Position numbers and translations under genes: made by a program. A stretch of 64,000 nucleotides of DNA, taken from Streptomyces tanashiensis. GTDB taxonomy: Bacteria > Actinomycetota > Actinomycetes > Streptomycetales > Streptomycetaceae. The stretch spans positions 1 through 64,000 of the forward strand of contig NZ_BMRZ01000018.1 in NCBI RefSeq assembly GCF_014648895.1. The letters run 5' to 3'. Of the stretch, positions 6,919 to 14,434 are shown in pieces (positions within the stretch are counted from its first letter, which is position 1; every line of letters starts with the position of its first letter). The notes under the pieces were generated by a model. It saw only the letters and a program-made list of their open reading frames with translations, had not been told where the DNA came from and made no database searches.

Positions 6919-7599
6919 TCAGTCCTGGCGGAACCGGAATCCCACTCCTCGGACGGTCAGGATCCAGCCGCTCTCGCGCAGCTTGCTCCGCATGGAGCTC
7001 ACATGGGTGTCGATCGTCCGGCTCGCCTGCGCGCTGAGTCCCACGTCGGCCGGATGTCCCCAGACATCGATCATCAGACGCTGCCGGGAGACGACGACGC
7101 CCGGCCGGCTCGCGAGATAGTGCAGGAGGTCGAACTCCTTGCGGGTCAGCGGGATCGGCCGCCCGTCGAGCACGACCTCCCGGGACTCGCTGTCGAGACT
7201 GAGGCCGCCGCGGGAGAGGGTGGGTCTGCGCTGTCCCCCGATTCGCGCGCCGACCCTTCGCATGACGGCGTCGATTCGAGCCATCAGCTCCCGAAAAGAA
7301 TAGGGCCGCTCGAGACAGTCGTCCGAGCCCGCCTGCAGTCCGAGAATCCTGTCGAGCTCGGCGGACTCACCGGCGAAGGATATGATGGGCGTGTCGCCTG
7401 CCGCCCGCATGCGACGGCATACTTCGATTCCGTCGATATCGGGCAGCCCCAGATCGAGCAGTACGAGGTCGGCATTCTCGAATGCGTCCAGGGCCTCGGC
7501 CCCCGAACCGGCCACAATTGTGTCGTGCCCATGCCGTCTGAGGCCGTCTATCAGCGACTCTGCCTGATCTCGTTCGTCCTCGACCACAAGGACGCGCAT
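6919..7599 (-). CDS. orphan OmpR-type response regulator with atypical receiver residues
   Basis: A 226-residue two-domain regulator. The receiver (residues 1-110) keeps the acidic pair E7-D8 and the phospho-acceptor D49 (VLLDLGLP). The usual Thr/Ser after strand 4 is Ala76 (PIISFAG) and the invariant Lys before Pro99 is Arg98 (ERPYSF). The C-terminal winged helix (about 130-226) is typical, with LTRKEFDLLHYLASRPG and TVRGVGFRF. GGAGGGG seven bases upstream fixes ATG 7599. No histidine kinase lies nearby. These changes resemble phosphorylation-independent regulators near antibiotic clusters, such as JadR1, which respond to end products. The family is certain; ligand control is inferred. Confidence 0.9.
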   Translation of the reverse strand: MRVLVVEDERDQAESLIDGLRRHGHDTIVAGSGAEALDAFENADLVLLDLGLPDIDGIEVCRRMRAAGDTPIISFAGESAELDRILGLQAGSDDCLERPYSFRELMARIDAVMRRVGARIGGQRRPTLSRGGLSLDSESREVVLDGRPIPLTRKEFDLLHYLASRPGVVVSRQRLMIDVWGHPADVGLSAQASRTIDTHVSSMRSKLRESGWILTVRGVGFRFRQD

Positions 7600-7881
7600 T
7601 CGATCCCCCTCCGGGTTACTGCCGCCCCAACATTCGGTCAGAAGTTTAACAAACCCGACGGTCGGCTTCCAGGGACAGCGAAGTGAATCAGGATGGAAAA
7701 TCGCCCCCGTCAGCGGCATTTGCCTCGATTCCACAATAGCCGGGGCGTCGATTTCCGTCATGCTAAAGAGATCGGTTCTGGCCATTCTCGAACGGTGTGC
7801 GGAATTGATCGACCGATCATCGCGTCCGTGCGGGGGCGACCCCGGTCGCCGCCCCGCCGACGGCCGTGATGCGATGAACCC
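7600..7881. promoter_or_regulatory. divergent intergenic region with a 14-bp near-palindrome
   Basis: This 282-base gap lies between the leftward response regulator and the rightward acetyltransferase. It is AT-richer than its surroundings near 7640-7760. TGATCG (7806-7811) and CGATCA (7814-7819) form perfect arms around AC, a plausible regulator site. I found no convincing small gene or RNA here. Confidence 0.35.
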
Positions 7882-8451
7882 ATGCGCATCACTCTCACCA
7901 CCTGGTCCCTCGAACAGACCTCGCCGTCCGATCTCCGCCCCTCCCCCGCCCCGGAGGGTGACGACATCACGATCGCGCGGGCCGCGGTCCCCTCGCCGGA
8001 GTACAGCCGCTTCCTCTATACGGCGGTCGGCGGCGACATCCGCTGGAACGACCGCCTGCCGCTCACGTACAAGGAGTGGGAGGAGATCGTCGAGAAGCCG
8101 GGGGCCGAGATCTGGGTGGCGTACGACCGGGGGACGCCGGCCGGGTACGTGGAGCTCGACCCGCAGCCCGACGGCGTCGTCGAGATCGTCTACTTCGGCC
8201 TGATCCCCGCCTTCCGCGGTCGCCGGATCGGCGGCCACCTCCTCTCCTTCGGAACGGCGCGCGCCTGGGACCTGGCCGAGCGGTGGCCGGACCGGGAGGC
8301 CACGCGGCGCGTCTGGCTGCACACCTGCTCGCTCGACGGCCCGCACGCGATGGCCAACTACGAGCGGCGCGGATTCCGGCTCTTCGACACCAAGGTGGAG
8401 GAGGTCGAGGAGTCCGAGACCCCCGGCCCGTGGCCCGGCGCCCACGCCTGA
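7882..8451 (+). CDS. GNAT-family N-acetyltransferase
   Basis: A 189-residue protein with the GNAT acetyl-CoA fold. The central strand and motif A read VEIVYFGLIPAFRGRRIGG near residues 108-126, where the RGRRIGG pyrophosphate loop grips the cofactor. The later segment ANYERRGFRLFD is the typical C-terminal motif B. The ATG at 7882 has only a weak purine-rich stretch upstream. It is followed directly by a strong bidirectional terminator, so it seems to be a single-gene transcript. The acetyl acceptor (amino acid, small amine or protein) cannot be deduced. Confidence 0.87.
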   Translation: MRITLTTWSLEQTSPSDLRPSPAPEGDDITIARAAVPSPEYSRFLYTAVGGDIRWNDRLPLTYKEWEEIVEKPGAEIWVAYDRGTPAGYVELDPQPDGVVEIVYFGLIPAFRGRRIGGHLLSFGTARAWDLAERWPDREATRRVWLHTCSLDGPHAMANYERRGFRLFDTKVEEVEESETPGPWPGAHA

Positions 8452-8464
8452 GCCACGCGCCGAC

Positions 8465-8501
8465 CACGTGAAAGGGGCCCCACCGGGGCCCCTTTCACGT
8501 G
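8465..8501. terminator. perfect 17-bp terminator hairpin
   Basis: CACGTGAAAGGGGCCCC (8465-8481) pairs perfectly with 8485-8501 around the loop ACC. It follows the acetyltransferase stop by 13 bases and isolates it from the sulfur operon downstream. Confidence 0.88.
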
Positions 8502-8538
8502 ACCTGGACCACAGCGTCTCGCCCATCGAGACATCTAT

Positions 8539-8571
8539 GTCCAAATCCTGGACGATGCTGGACTGGGTCCA
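8539..8571. promoter_or_regulatory. array of TGGAC half-sites upstream of the sulfite reductase leader
   Basis: Four half-sites occur within 33 bases: GTCCA (8539-8543), TGGAC (8549-8553), TGGAC (8559-8563) and GTCCA (8567-8571). They form inverted pairs with 5- and 3-base spacers. The array lies 24 bases before the leader peptide start, where a promoter is expected, so it may be the operator for a sulfur-responsive regulator. No regulator gene is adjacent. Confidence 0.4.
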
Positions 8572-8594
8572 AAGTCCCGTGACACGCTTCCGTC

Positions 8595-8678
8595 ATGTCT
8601 GGAACTGGAATTGCCTTGGTGAGTCGGCGGCACGTCGACCTCGGCCGCATGTCCAGCGCCATCTGTTCGGCGCGCTGA
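8595..8678 (+). CDS. short leader peptide of the sulfite reductase operon (RRHVDL type)
   Basis: A 27-residue ORF starting MSGTGIALVS and continuing RRHVDLGRMSSAIC before three final residues. The RRHVDLxRxxSAxC pattern is, from memory, that of short putative leader peptides upstream of streptomycete sulfur genes. It has a single Cys codon (codon 24) close to the stop. No clear Shine-Dalgarno precedes the ATG, so it may be translated from a leaderless or near-leaderless transcript. It ends 136 bases before sulfite reductase, with a hairpin between them. Cysteine-dependent translation of the Cys codon could control readthrough, as shown for polycysteine uORFs in mycobacteria. The mechanism here is inferred. 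Confidence 0.72.
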   Translation: MSGTGIALVSRRHVDLGRMSSAICSAR

Positions 8679-8749
8679 GAGAACCAGCACCGCCGCATTC
8701 TCCTTACCGCCCGACTCTGCCCCACCCTGCTGCGCACTGACGCGCCACC

Positions 8750-8781
8750 CTCTGACCTGAGCGCGAGTGTGCAGGTCAGAG
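8750..8781 (+). promoter_or_regulatory. hairpin in the sulfite reductase leader (attenuator candidate)
   Basis: CTCTGACCTG (8750-8759) and CAGGTCAGAG (8772-8781) form a perfect 10-bp stem with a 12-base loop. It sits after the leader peptide and 19 bases before the AAGGAC ribosome site of sulfite reductase. No U-run follows, so it may act on translation or Rho access rather than as a classical terminator. Confidence 0.55.
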
Positions 8782-8814
8782 CCGCCCTCTCGCAGTCCCG
8801 AAGGACAAGACGCC

Positions 8815-10512
8815 ATGGCCGCCACCCCGGAAAACCCCACTCCCGCCGCCGCCCGACGCAAGGTCGGGCGCCACCGTGGCGAGGGTCAGTGGGCCGTGGG
8901 GCACTTCACCCCCCTGAACGGCAATGAGCAGTTCAAGAAGGACGACGACGGTCTCAATGTACGGACACGTATTGAGACGGTCTACTCGAAGCGCGGCTTC
9001 GACTCCATCGACCCCAACGACCTGCGCGGACGCATGCGCTGGTGGGGCCTCTACACCCAGCGCAAGCAGGGTCTGGACGGCACCAAGACGGGTGTCCTGG
9101 AGCCGGAGGAGCTGGACGACGAGTACTTCATGCTCCGCGTCCGCATCGACGGCGGCCGGCTGACCACCGAGCAGCTCCGGGTCATCGGCGAGATCTCCGA
9201 GGAGTTCGCCCGCGGCACCGCCGACATCACGGACCGGCAGAACGTCCAGTACCACTGGATCCGCATCGAGGACGTCCCCGAGATCTGGAACCGCCTGGAG
9301 GCGGTCGGCCTGTCGACCACCGAGGCCTGCGGCGACACCCCGCGCGTCATCCTCGGCTCCCCCGTGGCCGGCATCGCCGCCGACGAGATCATCGACGGCA
9401 CCCCTGCCATCGAGGAGATCTACCGGCGGATCGTCGGCAACAAGGACTTCTCCAACCTGCCCCGCAAGTTCAAGTCCGCGGTCTCCGGCTCGCCGCTGCT
9501 CGACGTGGCGCACGAGATCAACGACATCGCCTTCGTCGGCGTGGAGCACCCGGAGCACGGCCCCGGCTTCGACGTGTGGGTCGGCGGCGGTCTGTCCACC
9601 AACCCGAAGCTCGGCGTCCGCCTCGGCACCTGGGTCTCCCTCGACGAGGTCCCCGACGTCTACGAGGGCGTCATCTCGATCTTCCGCGACTACGGCTACC
9701 GCCGGCTGCGCAACCGCGCCCGCCTGAAGTTCCTCGTCGCCGACTGGGGCCCGGAGAAGTTCCGCCAGGTCCTGGAGGACGAGTACCTGAACCGCAAGCT
9801 GACGGACGGCCCCGCCCCCGAGCAGCCCGCGGGCCGCTGGCGCGACCACGTCGGCGTCCACCGCCAGAAGGACGGACGGTTCTACGTCGGCTTCGCGCCG
9901 CGCGTCGGCCGCGTCGACGGCGCCACCCTGACGAAGATCGCCGGGATCGCCGAGGAGCACGGCTCCGGCCGGGTCCGCACCACCGCCGAGCAGAAGATGC
10001 TCGTCCTCGACATCGAGGAGGCGCAGGTCGAGTCGATCGTCGCCGCCCTGGAGGCGCTGGACCTGCGGGTCACCCCCTCGCCGTTCCGGCGCGGCACGAT
10101 GGCCTGCACCGGCATCGAGTTCTGCAAGCTCGCGATCGTCGAGACGAAGGGCCGCGGCTCCTCGCTCATCGACGAACTGGAGCGGCGCATCCCCGAGTTC
10201 GACGAGCCGCTGACGATCAACATCAACGGCTGCCCGAACGCCTGCGCCCGCATCCAGGTGGCGGACATCGGTCTCAAGGGCCAGCTGGTCCTGGACGACG
10301 ACGGCAACCGCGTCGAGGGCTACCAGGTCCACCTGGGCGGCGCGCTCGGCCTTGAGGCAGGTTTCGGCCGCAAGGTCCGCGGCCTCAAGGTCACGGCGGC
10401 CGAGCTCCCGGACTACGTGGAGCGGGTCCTCAAGCGCTTCCAGGCGGAGCGCGAGACCGGCGAGCGCTTCGCGACCTGGACGGCCCGCGCGTCGGAGGAG
10501 TCCCTGTCGTGA
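8815..10512 (+). CDS. sir: assimilatory sulfite reductase (ferredoxin type, siroheme)
   Basis: A 565-residue enzyme reducing sulfite to sulfide with siroheme and a [4Fe-4S] cluster. The four cluster cysteines are visible in ACTGIEFCKLA (CX5C, about residue 425) and NINGCPNACARIQ (CX3C, about residue 468). Two ferrodoxin-reductase-like half domains precede each catalytic part, for example NVQYHWIRIEDVPEIW near 143. I chose ATG 8815 (MAATPENP) because AAGGAC lies 8 bases upstream; an in-frame start at 8767 would add 16 residues lacking similarity to the family. Its stop overlaps the GTG of the next small gene. It heads the sulfate assimilation operon under the upstream leader. Confidence 0.95.
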   Translation: MAATPENPTPAAARRKVGRHRGEGQWAVGHFTPLNGNEQFKKDDDGLNVRTRIETVYSKRGFDSIDPNDLRGRMRWWGLYTQRKQGLDGTKTGVLEPEELDDEYFMLRVRIDGGRLTTEQLRVIGEISEEFARGTADITDRQNVQYHWIRIEDVPEIWNRLEAVGLSTTEACGDTPRVILGSPVAGIAADEIIDGTPAIEEIYRRIVGNKDFSNLPRKFKSAVSGSPLLDVAHEINDIAFVGVEHPEHGPGFDVWVGGGLSTNPKLGVRLGTWVSLDEVPDVYEGVISIFRDYGYRRLRNRARLKFLVADWGPEKFRQVLEDEYLNRKLTDGPAPEQPAGRWRDHVGVHRQKDGRFYVGFAPRVGRVDGATLTKIAGIAEEHGSGRVRTTAEQKMLVLDIEEAQVESIVAALEALDLRVTPSPFRRGTMACTGIEFCKLAIVETKGRGSSLIDELERRIPEFDEPLTININGCPNACARIQVADIGLKGQLVLDDDGNRVEGYQVHLGGALGLEAGFGRKVRGLKVTAAELPDYVERVLKRFQAERETGERFATWTARASEESLS

Positions 10513-10688
10513 GCGAGCGCGCAGCCCCCTTCTTCTGCCCCTACTGCGGGGACGAGGACCTGCGTCCGAACGAGCAGGGTCACGGCGCCTGGGAATGCGC
10601 CGCGTGCAGTCGAGCCTTCCAGCTGAAGTTCCTGGGGCTCCTCGCCCCGGCGACTTCGGGAAACACCACTGGGAGGGAAGACATATGA
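10509..10688 (+). CDS. zinc-ribbon microprotein between sulfite reductase and cysH
   Basis: A 59-residue protein with two CXXC pairs: CPYCGDEDLRP near residue 10 and ECAACSRAFQLKFLGL near residue 34. This is a compact zinc-ribbon. Its GTG overlaps the sulfite reductase stop (GTGA) and its TGA overlaps the cysH start (ATGA), so it is translationally coupled on both sides and surely expressed. Similar small proteins occur in this position in streptomycete sulfur operons, as I recall. A role in metal or cluster handling, or in modulating sulfite or APS reductase, is possible, but no function is known to me. Confidence 0.85.
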   Translation: MSERAAPFFCPYCGDEDLRPNEQGHGAWECAACSRAFQLKFLGLLAPATSGNTTGREDI

Positions 10689-11392
10689 CGGTCACTCAGG
10701 ACGCGACCGCGGCCGACCTGAAGGCACTCGCCGAGCAGGCCGGCCGTGATCTGGAGGACGCCTCCGCGCTGGAGATCCTCCGCTGGGCCGTGGACACCTT
10801 CGGCGACCGCTTCTGCGTCACCTCCTCCATGGAGGACGCGGTCGTCGCCCACCTCGCCTCCCGGGTCCGCCCCGGCGTGGACGTGGTCTTCCTCGACACG
10901 GGCTACCACTTCGAGGAGACCATCGGCACCCGCGACGCCGTGGACGCCGTCATGGACGTCAACGTCATCACCCTGACCCCCCTTCAGACGGTGGCCGAGC
11001 AGGACGCGGAGCACGGTCCGAAGCTCCACGACCGCGACCCCGACCTGTGCTGCGCGCTGCGCAAGGTCAAGCCGCTGGAGGACGGTCTCACCGCCTACGG
11101 CGCGTGGGCCACCGGCCTGCGCCGCGACGAGTCCCCCACCCGGGCGAACACCCCGGTCGTCGGCTGGGACGAGAAGCGGCAGAAGGTCAAGGTCTCCCCC
11201 ATCGCCCGCTGGACGCAGGACGACGTCGACGCGTACGTCACGGAGCACGGCGTCCTCACCAACCCGCTCCTCATGGACGGGTACGCCTCGGTCGGCTGCG
11301 CCCCCTGCACCCGCCGCGTCCTGGAGGGCGAGGACGCCCGCGCCGGACGCTGGGCCGGACGGGCCAAGACCGAATGCGGGCTGCACGGATGA
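10685..11392 (+). CDS. cysH: adenylyl-sulfate (APS) reductase
   Basis: A 235-residue enzyme that reduces activated sulfate to sulfite using thioredoxin. The PP-loop-like nucleotide region (FGDRFCVTSSMEDAVVAHL) is near residue 38 and the substrate motif LDTGYHFEET near 74. Two cysteine pairs, DLCCALRK near 119 and VGCAPCTRRV near 202, bind the [4Fe-4S] cluster that distinguishes APS reductases from PAPS reductases. The catalytic C-terminal cysteine is in TECGLHG. The ATG overlaps the preceding stop, and the stop overlaps a possible start of cysC. The cluster pairs favour APS as substrate, although cysC in the same operon could also supply PAPS. Confidence 0.94.
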   Translation: MTVTQDATAADLKALAEQAGRDLEDASALEILRWAVDTFGDRFCVTSSMEDAVVAHLASRVRPGVDVVFLDTGYHFEETIGTRDAVDAVMDVNVITLTPLQTVAEQDAEHGPKLHDRDPDLCCALRKVKPLEDGLTAYGAWATGLRRDESPTRANTPVVGWDEKRQKVKVSPIARWTQDDVDAYVTEHGVLTNPLLMDGYASVGCAPCTRRVLEGEDARAGRWAGRAKTECGLHG

Positions 11393-11421
11393 CGGACACT
11401 CAGAGACTTCAGGAGAACCAC

Positions 11422-11955
11422 GTGACCGGTGCCACCATCTGGCTCACCGGCCTGCCGAGCGCCGGGAAGACCACCATCGCGTACGAGCTGGCCGGCCGCC
11501 TCCGCGACGAGGGCCACGCCGTCGAGATCCTCGACGGCGACGAGATCCGCGAGTTCCTCTCGGCGGGCCTCGGCTTCACCCGCGAGGACCGGCACACCAA
11601 CGTGCAGCGGATCGGCTTCGTCGCCGAGCTGCTCGCCTCGCACGGCGTGAAGGTCCTGGTCCCGGTCATCGCCCCGTACAACGACAGCCGCGAGGCGGTC
11701 CGCAAGCGCCACCAGGCCGAGGGCACCGCCTTCGTCGAGGTGCACGTGGCCACCCCCGTGGACGTCTGCTCCGTCCGCGACGTGAAGGGCCTCTACGCCA
11801 AGCAGGCCGCGGGCGAGATCAGCGGCCTCACCGGCGTCGACGACCCGTACGAGGCGCCCGAGAACCCCGATCTGCGGATCGAGTCCCAGAACCAGACCGT
11901 GCAGGAGTCCGCGGCGCAGCTCCACGCGCTGCTCACCGAGAGGGGTCTGCTGTGA
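11422..11955 (+). CDS. cysC: adenylyl-sulfate kinase
   Basis: A 177-residue kinase that phosphorylates APS to PAPS. The P-loop reads GLPSAGKTT near residue 11, a common actinomycete form of the GxxGxGKS/T motif, followed by LDGDEIREFLSAGLGFTRED, the APS-binding segment typical of the family. I prefer GTG 11422 because AGGAG lies six bases upstream and the product then begins close to the family core (MTGATIWLTG). An alternative ATG at 11389 overlaps the cysH stop and adds 11 residues. It is coupled to cysD by a GTGA overlap. Confidence 0.92.
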   Translation: MTGATIWLTGLPSAGKTTIAYELAGRLRDEGHAVEILDGDEIREFLSAGLGFTREDRHTNVQRIGFVAELLASHGVKVLVPVIAPYNDSREAVRKRHQAEGTAFVEVHVATPVDVCSVRDVKGLYAKQAAGEISGLTGVDDPYEAPENPDLRIESQNQTVQESAAQLHALLTERGLL

Positions 11956-12887
11956 CCACCGTCGCCCATGCCCACGACACCACGGACAGTCCGTTCGCGC
12001 TGTCGCACCTCGACTCCCTGGAGTCCGAGGCCGTCCACATCTTCCGTGAGGTGGCGGGCGAGTTCGAGCGGCCGGTGATCCTCTTCTCCGGCGGCAAGGA
12101 CTCCATCGTCATGCTGCACCTGGCGCTGAAGGCCTTCGCCCCCGCGCCGGTCCCCTTCACGCTGCTGCACGTCGACACCGGGCACAACTTCCCCGAGGTC
12201 CTCGCCTACCGCGACCGCGTCGTGGCCGAGCACGGGCTGCGGCTGCACGTCGCCTCCGTGCAGGAGTACATCGACGCCGGCAAGCTCCGCGAGCGCCCCG
12301 ACGGCACCCGCAACCCGCTGCAGACCGTCCCGCTGACCGAGGCGATCCAGCAGCACCGCTTCGACGCCGTCTTCGGCGGCGGCCGCCGCGACGAGGAGAA
12401 GGCCCGCGCCAAGGAGCGGGTGTTCTCGCTGCGCGACGAGTTCTCGCAGTGGGACCCGCGGCGCCAGCGCCCCGAGCTGTGGCAGCTCTACAACGGCCGG
12501 CACGCCCCCGGCGAGCACGTCCGCGTCTTCCCGCTCTCCAACTGGACCGAGCTGGACGTCTGGCAGTACATCGCCCGTGAGGGCATCGAGCTGCCGGAGA
12601 TCTACTTCGCCCACGAGCGCGAGGTCTTCGCCCGCAACGGCATGTGGCTGACGGCCGGCGAGTGGGGCGGCCCTAAGGACACCGAGACGGTGGAGAAGCG
12701 GCTCATCCGCTACCGCACCGTCGGCGACATGTCCTGCACGGGCGCCGTCGACTCCGACGCCACCACGCTCGACGCCGTCATCGCCGAGATCGCCGCCTCC
12801 CGCCTCACCGAGCGGGGCGCGACCCGCGCCGACGACAAGATGTCCGAGGCCGCGATGGAAGACCGCAAGCGCGAAGGGTACTTCTAA
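11952..12887 (+). CDS. cysD: sulfate adenylyltransferase subunit 2
   Basis: A 311-residue ATP-pyrophosphatase-fold subunit that makes APS from sulfate and ATP together with CysN. The PP-loop SGGKDSIVMLHLA is near residue 46, and the conserved FGGGRRDEEKARAKERVFSLRDEFS region near 138 is recognised by its GGGRRDEEK core. Length agrees with CysD. It begins with GTG inside the cysC stop and its TAA overlaps the ATG of cysN (TAATG), as expected for subunits made in equal amounts. Confidence 0.96.
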   Translation: MTTVAHAHDTTDSPFALSHLDSLESEAVHIFREVAGEFERPVILFSGGKDSIVMLHLALKAFAPAPVPFTLLHVDTGHNFPEVLAYRDRVVAEHGLRLHVASVQEYIDAGKLRERPDGTRNPLQTVPLTEAIQQHRFDAVFGGGRRDEEKARAKERVFSLRDEFSQWDPRRQRPELWQLYNGRHAPGEHVRVFPLSNWTELDVWQYIAREGIELPEIYFAHEREVFARNGMWLTAGEWGGPKDTETVEKRLIRYRTVGDMSCTGAVDSDATTLDAVIAEIAASRLTERGATRADDKMSEAAMEDRKREGYF

Positions 12888-14227
12888 TGAGCACGTCCAC
12901 CGAGCAGTTCGCCGACGTCTCGGCCACCACCCTGCTGCGTTTCGCCACCGCCGGGTCCGTCGACGACGGCAAGTCCACCCTGGTGGGCCGCCTCCTGCAC
13001 GACTCCAAGTCGGTCCTCACGGACCAGCTGGAGGCCGTCGAGGCCGCGTCCATCAAGCGCGGACAGGAGGCGCCCGACCTGGCGCTGCTCACCGACGGCC
13101 TGCGCGCCGAGCGCGAGCAGGGCATCACGATCGACGTGGCCTACCGCTACTTCGCGACGCCTCGCCGCCGCTTCATCCTCGCCGACACCCCGGGGCACGT
13201 GCAGTACACCCGGAACATGGTCACCGGCGCCTCGACCGCCGAGCTGGCCGTGGTCCTCGTCGACGCCCGCAACGGCGTCGTCGAGCAGACCCGCCGGCAC
13301 GCGGCCGTCGCCGCGCTGCTCCGCGTCCCGCACGTGGTCCTCGCCGTGAACAAGATGGACCTGGTCGACTACCAGGAGCCCGTCTTCGCCGCGATCGCCG
13401 AGGAGTTCACGACGTACGCCTCCGAGCTCGGCGTCCCGGAGATCACCGCGATCCCGATCTCGGCGCTCGCCGGCGACAACGTCGTGGAGCCGTCCGCGAA
13501 CATGGACTGGTACGGCGGCCCGACGGTCCTGGAGCACCTGGAGACCGTCCCGGTCAGCCACGACCTGACGGCCTGCCACGCCCGCTTCCCGGTGCAGTAC
13601 GTGATCCGCCCGCAGACCGCCGAGCACCCCGACTACCGGGGCTACGCCGGTCAGATCGCGGCCGGTGCCTTCCGGGTCGGCGAGGAGATCACCGTCCTGC
13701 CGTCGGGGAAGAAGTCGACGATCACCGGGATCGACGCGCTGGGCGAGTCCGTGGACATCGCCTGGGCGCCGCAGTCGGTGACGATCCGGCTCGCCGACGA
13801 CATCGACATCTCGCGCGGCGACCTGCTCGCGCCGAGCGGCGACGCCCCGGCCACCAGCCAGGACGTCGAGGCGACGGTCTGCCACGTGGCGGACCAGCCG
13901 CTCGCCGTCGGCCAGCGGGTCCTGCTCAAGCACACCACGCGCACGGTCAAGGCGATCGTCAAGGACATCCCCTCGCGGCTGACCCTGGACGACCTGTCCC
14001 AGCACCCGAACCCCGGGCAGCTGGTCGCCAACGACATCGGCCGCGTCGTGGTCCGCACCGCCGAGCCGCTCGCGCTCGACGCGTACGCGGACTCCCGCCG
14101 TACGGGTTCGTTCCTGCTGATCGACCCCGCCGACGGCACCACGCTCGCGGCCGGCATGGCGGGCGAGTCGTTCGCCACGACCAAGGCCGTCGCCGCGGTG
14201 GACGAGGAAGAAGGGTGGGATTTCTGA
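12887..14227 (+). CDS. cysN: sulfate adenylyltransferase subunit 1 (GTPase)
   Basis: A 446-residue translation-factor-like GTPase whose GTP hydrolysis drives APS synthesis by CysD. G-motifs are visible: GSVDDGKST (P-loop, about 22), DTPGHVQYTRNM (about 98) and NKMDLVD (about 153). Beta-barrel domains II and III follow. It lacks a fused APS kinase domain, consistent with a separate cysC in the operon. The end is 90 bases before a small ORF and 207 bases before a transporter gene, where an internal promoter could lie. Confidence 0.96.
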   Translation: MSTSTEQFADVSATTLLRFATAGSVDDGKSTLVGRLLHDSKSVLTDQLEAVEAASIKRGQEAPDLALLTDGLRAEREQGITIDVAYRYFATPRRRFILADTPGHVQYTRNMVTGASTAELAVVLVDARNGVVEQTRRHAAVAALLRVPHVVLAVNKMDLVDYQEPVFAAIAEEFTTYASELGVPEITAIPISALAGDNVVEPSANMDWYGGPTVLEHLETVPVSHDLTACHARFPVQYVIRPQTAEHPDYRGYAGQIAAGAFRVGEEITVLPSGKKSTITGIDALGESVDIAWAPQSVTIRLADDIDISRGDLLAPSGDAPATSQDVEATVCHVADQPLAVGQRVLLKHTTRTVKAIVKDIPSRLTLDDLSQHPNPGQLVANDIGRVVVRTAEPLALDAYADSRRTGSFLLIDPADGTTLAAGMAGESFATTKAVAAVDEEEGWDF

Positions 14228-14317
14228 CATGAGCCAGAACGTCTACGCCACCTTCGCGAAGGAGGGCGGCCGGGTGGGCTCCGGTGCCCTCGGTGCGGGC
14301 ATGGGAGGTGTCGCGCG

Positions 14318-14407
14318 ATGTGCGTGCTGACCTCGACGTACCGCGCGTGCGGTACGAGCCGGCTCCACCCGCTCCACCCCGAACGACATAGACGCAGACT
14401 TCGCTGA
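14318..14407 (+). CDS. small ORF between cysN and the sulfonate transporter genes
   Basis: A 29-residue ORF beginning MCVLTSTYRACG and ending in a His/Arg-rich tail. GGAGGTG stands seven bases before the ATG, a much stronger ribosome site than most genes here have. It has Cys codons 2 and 11. It overlaps the end of another possible 33-residue ORF (14229-14330, starting MSQNVYATF and ending CAC before the stop) that begins two bases after cysN. Either could be a cysteine-sensing leader for the downstream ABC transporter, whose start is 27 bases beyond. Coding is plausible; function is unknown. Confidence 0.5.
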   Translation: MCVLTSTYRACGTSRLHPLHPERHRRRLR

Positions 14408-14434
14408 GAAGTTGAATCGAGGGGAACACCACCC

